The notes below the pieces were generated by a model. The model searched no databases and had not been told where the DNA came from. It saw only the letters and a list, made by a program, of their open reading frames with translations. Positions 6,996 through 15,563 of a DNA stretch of 30,730 nt are shown piece by piece. Position 1 is the first letter of the stretch. Every line of letters begins with the position of its first letter. The position numbers and the translations under genes are program-made. The stretch lies in the IMG/VR virus record IMGVR_UViG_3300031975_001384, positions 1 to 30,730 of that record. One strand, written 5' to 3'. This DNA is from a virus.

Positions 6996-9256
6996 TGCCA
7001 ACATATGGTAAAAACAATTTTAAAGAATCAAATGTAAACTATTTAAATAAAGATTTTAGTGCATTAAAAACATCGTTGATGAATTATGCAAAATCTTATT
7101 TTCCAGATACATATCGTGATTTCAATGAGACATCACCTGGTATGATGTTATTAGAAATGAACGCTTATGTTGGTGATGTGTTGTCTTTTTATATTGATAA
7201 GCAATATCAAGAGATGTTATTACCATTAGCGGAGGAGAGAAGAAACATAATCACTATGGCTAAGATGTTTGGTTATAAAGTAAAACCAATTGTACCAGCT
7301 TATGTTGATTTAACATTTACTTCAAATGTAAATGCTTCAAGTGGTGATGTGTCTAAAGTTGATTATTCAAATGCTAGTGTATTTGATACGGGGATTGAAT
7401 TAACTTCTGATTCTAATTCAGATACTATTTTTACAACATTAGAACCAATTGATTTTAGAATTACAGGTTCAAGTGATACTAATACGATTGGTTCAACAGA
7501 TGGTAGTGGTTTAGCTTCAACTTATACATTATCAAGAACTGTAAGAGCTATGAGTGCAACTCAAAAAACAATTACAATTCAAGTTGGGGTACCTGAAAAA
7601 TTTAAAACCATAACCATACCAGACACAAATGTTATTGATATTATTTCTTGTGTGGATTCAAATGGACAAAATTGGTATGAAGTGGATTACTTAGCACAAG
7701 ATAAAGTTCCAATCACCACTCACTATACAGATGATATTAATAGGGATTCAGCTTATTCAACTGAGGATGGTAGTATTCAATCATCTACAGCTGTACCATT
7801 TTCTTTGAGCTATATCACAACAGGAAAAAGATTTACTCGTGAAACAAATTTAGATAATACAACTTCACTTGTATTTGGTAATGGTGTATTAAAAGATGGA
7901 CAACTCATCGATGAGGGATTCATTGATATGGAACAAGTTGGAATTGTTATTCCTGGTCAGACAAATGATTTGAATGAATCTATTGACCCATTATTGGGTG
8001 ATGAGTATTCAACATTAGGTGAAACACCAAACAACATAACTTTAACCATCACTTATAGAGTGGGTGGTGGTATAAACTCAAATGTACCAAGTGGAGATTT
8101 AACAACTGTACCAACTGGAATCACACCAGCTATTAATGGTGGTGCTACACTTGATACTGTTACAAATAATAATCCAGCTCGTGGTGGTAAGGATGAAGAG
8201 GATACAATTGAAATAAAAGAAAGAGCTAAAGCGTTTTTCACAACACAAAACAGATGTGTTACAAAAGAAGATTATGAAGCTAGAGTATTAAACATACCAA
8301 GTAAGTTTGGTAACATAGCAAAAGCATATGTTACGAGAGAAGCACCTGAAATTGCTGGTACTTCTAATTTAACTACATTAGAAAACTATTTTAATAATGT
8401 ACAAGTCGGTATTCGTAATATGTCAGTCTATTTTAATAGTACTAATGTAAGAGCTCAATTGGGACAATTAATAACTGGTGATTTACCTATAGATGCTTTT
8501 ATTGCAGGATTAGATGTATCATTAACCTTTCCCTCTACTTTTGGAAATATTACAACACCTGATATAAGTAATTTAGCTAGAGAATTAGAATTAGGAACAA
8601 TCAACATTTATTTATTAGGATACAATAATAAAAAACAATTAGTTGGTAATTCAAATACATTAACAACTAAAACAAGTGATAATTTACCATTGACTTTAAT
8701 GACAAACATAAAAAAATATTTAGAAAATTTCAAATTAATGACAGATGTCATAACACTAAATGATGGTTATATTGTTAACTTTGGTGTAATGTTTGATGTA
8801 GTTGCTGAAAAATATGCAAATAAACAAGAAGTTAAATTAAATTGTATACAGAAAATAAAAGATTATTTTAGAATTGAAAAAATGCAATTTAATCAACCAA
8901 TTTATAAAAGTAATTTAGAATATGAATTAATGGGTGTAGAGGGTGTTCGTTCTATTGGACATGTAACAATTACTCAAGAAAAAGATTATTTTTATAATGA
9001 TGGTGAGTTATTAAATTCACCTACTTATACATATTCACATACCGATGATACTGGAGTTGATATAAATGGAAACGGTGAGGCCAATGATCCTGGATACATT
9101 ACCGCAGATGGTGGTACAACTGGATATGGGTATAAGTATGATTTCCAAGATGCTCTTTCAGATGATGGTACAATTGTATTACCACCTTTAACATCAACAC
9201 CAACGGTTTTTGAATTAAAGAATCCAAACCAAAACATACAAGGGAGAGTTAGATAA
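6995..9256 (+). CDS. gp6: Baseplate wedge protein gp6 (baseplate J-like)
   Basis: The main wedge protein, whose dimers form the ring around the hub and transmit the host-contact signal to the sheath. At 753 aa it is somewhat longer than T4 gp6 (660 aa). The N-terminus is highly typical: LNKDFSALKTSLMNYAKSYF, FNETSPGMMLLEMNAYVGD, then LSFYIDKQYQEMLLPLAEER and NIITMAKMFGYKVKP (residues about 17-100). The middle is beta-rich, and the gp6/J-like region with helices around NRCVTKEDYEARVLNIPSKF lies at about residues 416-435. The C-terminal 60 residues are Gly/Asp-rich and unlike T4. GGGAGA lies just before the start, and the gene overlaps both neighbours by one base. Confidence 0.93.
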   Translation: MPTYGKNNFKESNVNYLNKDFSALKTSLMNYAKSYFPDTYRDFNETSPGMMLLEMNAYVGDVLSFYIDKQYQEMLLPLAEERRNIITMAKMFGYKVKPIVPAYVDLTFTSNVNASSGDVSKVDYSNASVFDTGIELTSDSNSDTIFTTLEPIDFRITGSSDTNTIGSTDGSGLASTYTLSRTVRAMSATQKTITIQVGVPEKFKTITIPDTNVIDIISCVDSNGQNWYEVDYLAQDKVPITTHYTDDINRDSAYSTEDGSIQSSTAVPFSLSYITTGKRFTRETNLDNTTSLVFGNGVLKDGQLIDEGFIDMEQVGIVIPGQTNDLNESIDPLLGDEYSTLGETPNNITLTITYRVGGGINSNVPSGDLTTVPTGITPAINGGATLDTVTNNNPARGGKDEEDTIEIKERAKAFFTTQNRCVTKEDYEARVLNIPSKFGNIAKAYVTREAPEIAGTSNLTTLENYFNNVQVGIRNMSVYFNSTNVRAQLGQLITGDLPIDAFIAGLDVSLTFPSTFGNITTPDISNLARELELGTINIYLLGYNNKKQLVGNSNTLTTKTSDNLPLTLMTNIKKYLENFKLMTDVITLNDGYIVNFGVMFDVVAEKYANKQEVKLNCIQKIKDYFRIEKMQFNQPIYKSNLEYELMGVEGVRSIGHVTITQEKDYFYNDGELLNSPTYTYSHTDDTGVDINGNGEANDPGYITADGGTTGYGYKYDFQDALSDDGTIVLPPLTSTPTVFELKNPNQNIQGRVR

Positions 9257-10368
9257 TGCATCATTTTATTTTTCCATCACAAGACACTTGGATTTCAAGT
9301 GGTTCATCAACAATAGATGGTGAGTCTTTCAAAGACCAAAACTTTGGAAAAGACCAAATACTTGAAGTCAAGAAAGAATTTTATAATAGTTCATTTAATT
9401 ATCCAACAAGAGCATTAGTTAATTTTAGTGGAACTGAATTTACTGAGTTATCTAAATCAGTATCAGATGGAACAATACCATCAAATGCTAAATATTATTT
9501 AAGACTTTATGAGGCTGAAGGTAATGCTGAACTGAACGATACATCTTACAGATTAGCTATTCAACCAATATCACAATCTTGGAAAGAGGGTAGTGGTAAG
9601 TTTGGTGATAATCCTAAAAATACAGATGGGTGTAGTTGGGAGAATCGTACAAATCCAATTGGTGGAACTGCAACAGCTTGGGCTGATGCGGGTGTTACTG
9701 TATTAACCGTAAGTGCTTCTGCTCAAAACTTTGATAATGAATCACCTGATATAAATGTTGAAGTAACTAATATGGTGAATATGTGGTTAGAAAGTAGAGA
9801 ACAAAACTATGGTATGTTGATTAGATTCAATGGAACACAAGAAACTGATTCAACTCATTTCGGACATCTAAAATTTTTCTCAAGAAATACACATACGATT
9901 TATTCACCTAAACTTGAAGTCAGATGGGATGATTCATCATTCTCTACTGGTTCATTAAATGAATTAACAATGAGTGGTTTAGCTGATAACTTTTTATATA
10001 TGAAAGGTTTGAGAGAAGAATATAAAGTAGGTGAGAGAGTTAAGTTTAGAGTTGGTGCAAGAAAAAGATATATTCAAAAATCTTTTACTAACTCTGTTCA
10101 AACCGTAACTGGTTCATATATAACTAATGGTAGTGGTTCATACGCAATTAAAGATGTTGCTACTGATGAGTTCATTGTCCCATTTGAAGACTTTCAAGGA
10201 ACAAGTTATACAAAACTTAGTTGCGATAGTGATTCAAATTATTTCATTCAATACTTAGATGGATTCTATCCTGATAGGGTCTATAAAATTTTATTAAAAT
10301 TAAAATATGATGATGGACAAGAACAAGTGTTTGATGATGATTTTGAATTTGTAGTGAAAAGGAAATAG
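9256..10368 (+). CDS. Virion protein with DNRLRE-like (jelly-roll, CBM-like) domain
   Basis: A predicted baseplate or fibre-associated protein of 370 aa. Residues 1-225 follow the DNRLRE / carbohydrate-binding jelly-roll pattern: an initial strand FPSQDTWISSG, then NFGKDQILEVK, a strand RALVNFSG, IPSNAKYYLRLYEAEG, AIQPISQSWKEGSGKFGD, a SWENR segment with a later AWADAG, and a closing IYSPKLEVRW. In this family the domain mostly binds surface glycans or packs in large surface proteins. Residues about 240-370 look like an Ig-type beta domain (VGERVKFRVGARKRYI, ending DDFEFVVKRK). It takes the place of T4 gene 7 after gene 6, but shows no similarity I can see to gp7. Host-surface binding is inferred. 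Confidence 0.7.
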   Translation: MHHFIFPSQDTWISSGSSTIDGESFKDQNFGKDQILEVKKEFYNSSFNYPTRALVNFSGTEFTELSKSVSDGTIPSNAKYYLRLYEAEGNAELNDTSYRLAIQPISQSWKEGSGKFGDNPKNTDGCSWENRTNPIGGTATAWADAGVTVLTVSASAQNFDNESPDINVEVTNMVNMWLESREQNYGMLIRFNGTQETDSTHFGHLKFFSRNTHTIYSPKLEVRWDDSSFSTGSLNELTMSGLADNFLYMKGLREEYKVGERVKFRVGARKRYIQKSFTNSVQTVTGSYITNGSGSYAIKDVATDEFIVPFEDFQGTSYTKLSCDSDSNYFIQYLDGFYPDRVYKILLKLKYDDGQEQVFDDDFEFVVKRK

Positions 10369-10370
10369 TT

Positions 10371-12095
10371 ATGGGTGATTATAGTCAAGAACAAAATAAT
10401 AATTTAATAGGAGAAGAAGTTCGTAACTTCGAAACCTCTGGAAACAATTTAGAAGATTTATTAGATTTAATAGCTGAGGCTTTAATACAAAGTTCATTGG
10501 TTAACACTACAACTGTTGAAGCAAATCAAAAATTTATTCTTAATGGTCAACTTCAACAAGGTTCTGGTGATGGTGTCTTAGCTCTTTTTCAAAAAGACAT
10601 AAAAGCTAATCAAGAAGATTTAAACAATACTATTTTAAACAATGATGGTACACAAGAAAGTTTACAAAATATAGCTAATAGTGTACTTAATTTTAATTCT
10701 TTGATTATTTCAGTTTCAGTTGGACCTGACAATAATGGTGATCAAATTCCTGATTATCCAATATCAATAACACTTGATGGGGGTGGTTTAGATTATCCTG
10801 CTCCAATTGAAATAATTGATTTGATTTATGATAATAATAATCCATTGAATGTAAGTCAATTTATTCCATTATCACAACAACAATCTAATGTTGATATAGA
10901 TAAGGCTAATGAATTTTTAGATACAAATATATTTGAACTCTTACCAACAGGTGATACGAGACAAGCTAGAATTATCAGATTCTTTCAAGAGTTAAATGCA
11001 TTACTTCCACCATCGATTGATGATAGTGATTGGGATTCTGATAATGATGGTAGGGTTGATAGAGAACAGGGAACAGGTAATTGGGAAGGTGCTAACCAAT
11101 ATAATCAAGATAATAGTATCTCATACGCTCAAGATAATCAAGATGGAAACATCGATGAAGAAGATGCATTTATTCATAGATTAACTGGTACAGCAAATGA
11201 TACAAATTCAACAAGAACTATTGAAGAAATTTATAATAGAGTTCTTCCATATTTAAGAGATATATTAGAAGAAGATACTGATTTAGAAGATGGTAGACCA
11301 GAATATAGAAATCAATCAAGTGGATATTTACAATTCAGAAATCCAAATCAGGGTATTATTATTCGTAATACAAATCAAGATTTTATTGAGGGATTAAATC
11401 CAGAAACAAAAGAATATTTAACAACTGGTTTCACCATTACAATGTGGGTAAGATTTTTAGATAAAGTATCAGAGGGTACATTGTTTAATTTTGGAAATCC
11501 AATAAGAGGTGTAAATGCAGAAGGTGATACCGCTGATGAGGATGCTTTCGGATTCAAATTAGAAACTTTTGTAATAAACAAAGATGATGAGTTTCCAACT
11601 AATTCATTTAATACCTTTGGTGACTGTGCAGATGCTTTAACAAATTATAATACTGATTTATTTGATAATTCCAATACTGCGAGATTTGTAAGATTGGTAG
11701 TAAATGACAATGGACAATTACGAGATTCTCATCTTGGTTGTAATGATAATTTTGAAAAATTAAATAACTCTATAGCAGTTTTAGGTTCAACTTTTGGTAG
11801 AGTGGATAGATTGTTAACAACAACACATATACCTGAAGATTTTAATGAATGGTATTTCATATGTGCTTCTTTTAATCCTGCTATAGAAGAAGATGATTCA
11901 CACGACTCGGAAAATCAACAAGGTAACAGCACCTTAGAACAAACACCTGATTATTGGTTAAATCATATTGTTCCAACAAACGATGTAGCTGCTGAATTTA
12001 GTTATACAACTAATTCAGGTTATGGAAACAAATGTAAAGTAGAAATCATATCCAAAACAGACTTACTACGAGCTCGTGGTTTTAAGGTAGATTAA
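10371..12095 (+). CDS. Virion protein with EF-hand-like loops and a LamG-like domain
   Basis: A large 574-aa structural protein. The N-terminal 120 residues are helical with polar Asn/Gln-rich stretches, suited to docking in the baseplate. Two calcium-loop-like motifs follow: DSDNDGRVDREQ (D222, D224, D226, G227) and QDNQDGNIDEED (D258, G259, I261, D265). Residues about 318-510 look like a concanavalin/LamG fold: SGYLQFRNPNQGIIIRN, FTITMWVRFLDKVSEGTLFN, then EWYFICASFNP. The end (KTDLLRARGFKVD) is short and basic. LamG folds in surface proteins often bind sugars or protein partners. It sits between the DNRLRE gene and two paralogous giants and is probably part of the same host-contact apparatus. 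Confidence 0.7.
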   Translation: MGDYSQEQNNNLIGEEVRNFETSGNNLEDLLDLIAEALIQSSLVNTTTVEANQKFILNGQLQQGSGDGVLALFQKDIKANQEDLNNTILNNDGTQESLQNIANSVLNFNSLIISVSVGPDNNGDQIPDYPISITLDGGGLDYPAPIEIIDLIYDNNNPLNVSQFIPLSQQQSNVDIDKANEFLDTNIFELLPTGDTRQARIIRFFQELNALLPPSIDDSDWDSDNDGRVDREQGTGNWEGANQYNQDNSISYAQDNQDGNIDEEDAFIHRLTGTANDTNSTRTIEEIYNRVLPYLRDILEEDTDLEDGRPEYRNQSSGYLQFRNPNQGIIIRNTNQDFIEGLNPETKEYLTTGFTITMWVRFLDKVSEGTLFNFGNPIRGVNAEGDTADEDAFGFKLETFVINKDDEFPTNSFNTFGDCADALTNYNTDLFDNSNTARFVRLVVNDNGQLRDSHLGCNDNFEKLNNSIAVLGSTFGRVDRLLTTTHIPEDFNEWYFICASFNPAIEEDDSHDSENQQGNSTLEQTPDYWLNHIVPTNDVAAEFSYTTNSGYGNKCKVEIISKTDLLRARGFKVD

Positions 12096-12098
12096 AAA

Positions 12099-15000
12099 AT
12101 GAGTTTTGTTACAGAATCAATTTCAACAGGATTCGGTGTAGATGGTGTTACGATTGAACAAACACTATTAAATCCATATGACCCATATAGTGGAATGGAT
12201 ATAGACATAGATTTACCAGGTTTTCAAAACACAAATCAAGGATTTACAGGTTCAAATTATGATGGTAGAATTGAATTAGGTATGTTTTCTTTTAATGATG
12301 ATAATATAGCTTCTGATAATTTTCCAAATGTATTAGGATCACCATTCATAGGTATAACTAAAGGGAATATGGTAAACAATGGTGATTGTAAATTTGTAGA
12401 AAAAGCTTATGTTAAAGATGGTGATTTTCCAGTAATTGTTAAACCTGAAGGAGAGTGGAGATTTTTATCTTTAAAAGAATTAACCAGTTCAAATGTTTGG
12501 AATTATTTCTACACAAATGGTGATGGACAAGGATTTAAAGCCTATGGTGGTAAATACTCATATGTCCCCTTATCATTAGAACAAGGAGAGGGGCCCCCCT
12601 ATCTCGGTCCCTCTCAAGCTGCTGGTATGAATTATTGGGGATATGCTTCAGGTATTAATCTTTTATACGGAGAAACCGGTGAAACTGATCCAGATCAAGA
12701 AGGAGAGTTTGACGACTATGAACAAGACATCATACCACTATCTGATGTATATATACCAACAGGATCACAAGAAGAAGTTTATCAAGCACTAAATGGATCC
12801 ATAGATTCATTAGCTTCTTTTAGAGATAAATTTAAAATTAAATATGATAATTCTCAAGACGTACCACAAATAGCAGCTTGGATAATAACAGATGAAGCTT
12901 ATTCCAATAAAAAATGTTTATGTTTTATGAATTTCAGAATATGGGATGGTGATGAAGTTGTTAAATATACAAATCAAATATATGCACATGGGGGCTGGGC
13001 ATTTAATTGGTTAGTAAAAGCACAGGCACAATCAGAAGGTATAATTAATTTAGATGGTGATATAGAATCAGAAGAAGTAAATACAGAAAATCAATACAGA
13101 GTCTTAAATCAAGTTCAAAAAATTTATGATAAATTCAATGATGAACCATTAAATCCATATAGTTCAGTAAAGATAAGATTTAAAATGAAAACCACACATG
13201 TTTTACCACCATCTAATTATATAGATGATCCACAAGAGTACTATTTTTTCCAAAATATTCCATTATATGAAGGATTAGGATATGCACCAACGGTTGAAAT
13301 TGGTATTTTACAATCTCAATTTGAAGAAACACCTAAGGCTGGTGCTAAAGGGTTACCTGATTTGGGATGGAATGAATACTTTAAAGCACCTGGTAGTTTT
13401 AACTCTAAAAGATATTTCAATGGAGAAACTTTTGATGATAAATTTTATACAGAAATTGGTGGAATGAATAGATTTCAAAATTCTACAATGGATGAATGGG
13501 AAACATTTGAATTTACATACAATTTAACAAATGAACATAACAATAGGGAAAAAATATATGGAGTTCCATATGGTGGTTCATTTGATGATGAATTTAATAG
13601 TGGTTCAGTTGAAATAATGATAAATAACCGTGCGTTTGAGAATGGACTACCAAATGATGATGCTGGTGAGGGAGGTGGTGAAATATATTTTAAAGTTCCA
13701 GGTTATCAAGATAATCCTCAGGAAAAATTTTATATGATTTCTCCTGAATATACTGAATGGGATGGTACACAAAATGTAACAAAAGGTGGTAACCAAGTTT
13801 CTTTTCAACATGCAAGTCTTGAGAGTGATGGTTATATGACAGTATGGAGTAATTTGGGTGAGGGTCAAACAACTGGTTTACAATCTGATGGTACAATTAT
13901 TGAAGCTTATCTAATGTATGTTGGTACGGTTAATCCAAGATTAGAAATGGATCAGGATGCTCAAGGTGATGATGATTTAGCAGATTTGGTTGTTGCGTAT
14001 TGGGATGGTGAAAGATGGAGTTATGATGATAATCAAGGATACAGCACGGGTAGATATTTTACTCCAAATTCTGATTGTTTCATTATAGCTAGATTATATG
14101 CAAGTGTTACTAGTGAAGTAGATGGTATTGGTGGAATGGATAAATACATTGATAATGAAATTGAGTTTCCAACCGATGGTGTTGGCAATTTATCTTTATT
14201 CTTACAATCTGGAAATAACTTTCAAGGTAGAGTATTGATTGATGACATTGAATGTTTTGAATCATATGAGTTCACACCTGATGTTGATGTTAGGAAAAAG
14301 AAATCTGTTGGTAACTACGGTTTAGCAGATTTAACAAAATATTGGGATAAAGAATTACAACCTGAAGAATATAAAGATTCACAAGCACCATTGGAAGCAC
14401 AATTTTATTTTTATCCACAATATCCAACTGATGAAGTATTTGTGGAGAGATTACCCATTTATAATGATTTTAAAAATGGTATGTTTTACATTTATGATAT
14501 AGATTGGGGTGATGGAACACCAAATGAATTTACATCTAAACCTGAACAAATAGATGAGAATACAGCATTATATCATACATATGAATCTAATGGTGTGTTT
14601 GAAGTTACTGGAACAATGTTTAGAGTAAAAACAGATAGTGATGATAATATAGTAGGTGTTGCATATAATAAAAAATTTAAACTACGAATAAATATAAATG
14701 AGGGAAATGATGAAGACTTTCAATATTTTGGAAGTGATGGATATTCATTTATACCTTATAAAAATACCACACCAATAATTGGTGGTATTTCTAAACAAAG
14801 TAATTATTATAAAAAAACAAAAAGACAACTTGGATTTTTAGATAGTGAAAAAATAAACATAGAATTTAAAAATAAAAGTGATAAGTTAAAAACTGAATTG
14901 GCTCTTTTAAAAATGGAAAATCAAAGTAATTTAAATTTAGAAGTATTACCAAATTATAGGTTTGAAAGATTTGATAATCAAGGAGTTAAAATTTATAATG

Positions 15001-15563
15001 GTATATCACCAATCAAAGAAGAATTAGGAAAAGGAATTGGTGATTGTGATTTAACAAATATAAAATATTACAATGAACCAAAATCAATTTGGGAGATGTT
15101 TGGTTTTGATGGTGGGGATTTACAGCAAGTAGGTAATCCTAATAATGATAGATATTGGAAAAATATTATTCCTAAAGATTATTCTATATTTAATAGAGAA
15201 GGATTAAATGGTGATTTAATAGATACTTATTCAGAACAAGAATGGTTAGATAGTTCATATTATCCTGTATTACCAAAATATGGAGCTGATGGTAAATTCA
15301 TTGATGGAAACTTTCCAAACAATAAAATACCATTTCCAATACAAAGTAGTATAACTGATGAAAATGAATCCGATAAAAACTTAATAATTAATATTGTTAA
15401 TGAAAAAAATGATGTAGAAGTTTTTAATGATAAGAGTGGAAATAAAAATTATGGTTTTTCAATTGGGGATTTTAATCCTAAATTTGATGAAGAAACTTTA
15501 AGGGTGAAAAAAAATAAATCAAAAAGTATATTTAAAACATCTAGACCAAATGGGGCATTTTAA
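12099..15563 (+). CDS. Giant virion protein with PKD-like domain, paralogue A
   Basis: A 1154-aa protein of mostly beta, Gly/Asp/Asn-rich sequence with no signal peptide. At about residues 765-860 a PKD-like (Ig fold) domain is visible: DIDWGDGTPNEF (W803-G-D-G-T807), then ALYHTYESNGVFEVTG with H826-T-Y828, the two hallmark motifs. A jelly-roll-like strand RVLIDDIECFESYEF precedes it (about 711-725). Residues 889-1154 are shared with the next gene: TTPIIGGISKQSNYYKK, GKGIGDCDLTNIKYYN, and an end DKSGNKNYGFSIGDF with final NGAF. PKD domains in surface proteins serve as spacers or bind polysaccharide. The stop overlaps the next start by one base. A short GC-rich inverted repeat is embedded at 12586-12615. 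Confidence 0.7.
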   Translation: MSFVTESISTGFGVDGVTIEQTLLNPYDPYSGMDIDIDLPGFQNTNQGFTGSNYDGRIELGMFSFNDDNIASDNFPNVLGSPFIGITKGNMVNNGDCKFVEKAYVKDGDFPVIVKPEGEWRFLSLKELTSSNVWNYFYTNGDGQGFKAYGGKYSYVPLSLEQGEGPPYLGPSQAAGMNYWGYASGINLLYGETGETDPDQEGEFDDYEQDIIPLSDVYIPTGSQEEVYQALNGSIDSLASFRDKFKIKYDNSQDVPQIAAWIITDEAYSNKKCLCFMNFRIWDGDEVVKYTNQIYAHGGWAFNWLVKAQAQSEGIINLDGDIESEEVNTENQYRVLNQVQKIYDKFNDEPLNPYSSVKIRFKMKTTHVLPPSNYIDDPQEYYFFQNIPLYEGLGYAPTVEIGILQSQFEETPKAGAKGLPDLGWNEYFKAPGSFNSKRYFNGETFDDKFYTEIGGMNRFQNSTMDEWETFEFTYNLTNEHNNREKIYGVPYGGSFDDEFNSGSVEIMINNRAFENGLPNDDAGEGGGEIYFKVPGYQDNPQEKFYMISPEYTEWDGTQNVTKGGNQVSFQHASLESDGYMTVWSNLGEGQTTGLQSDGTIIEAYLMYVGTVNPRLEMDQDAQGDDDLADLVVAYWDGERWSYDDNQGYSTGRYFTPNSDCFIIARLYASVTSEVDGIGGMDKYIDNEIEFPTDGVGNLSLFLQSGNNFQGRVLIDDIECFESYEFTPDVDVRKKKSVGNYGLADLTKYWDKELQPEEYKDSQAPLEAQFYFYPQYPTDEVFVERLPIYNDFKNGMFYIYDIDWGDGTPNEFTSKPEQIDENTALYHTYESNGVFEVTGTMFRVKTDSDDNIVGVAYNKKFKLRININEGNDEDFQYFGSDGYSFIPYKNTTPIIGGISKQSNYYKKTKRQLGFLDSEKINIEFKNKSDKLKTELALLKMENQSNLNLEVLPNYRFERFDNQGVKIYNGISPIKEELGKGIGDCDLTNIKYYNEPKSIWEMFGFDGGDLQQVGNPNNDRYWKNIIPKDYSIFNREGLNGDLIDTYSEQEWLDSSYYPVLPKYGADGKFIDGNFPNNKIPFPIQSSITDENESDKNLIINIVNEKNDVEVFNDKSGNKNYGFSIGDFNPKFDEETLRVKKNKSKSIFKTSRPNGAF
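12586..12615. repeat. GC-rich inverted repeat inside a coding region
   Basis: GAGAGGG (12586-12592) and CCCTCTC (12609-12615) form a 7-bp stem, and the sequence between includes the self-complementary GGGGCCCC (12590-12597) within a G4C6 run. No T tract follows, so it is not an intrinsic terminator. It encodes EGPPYLGPS using CCC and CTC codons that are scarce in the surrounding A+T-rich genes. Confidence 0.6.
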
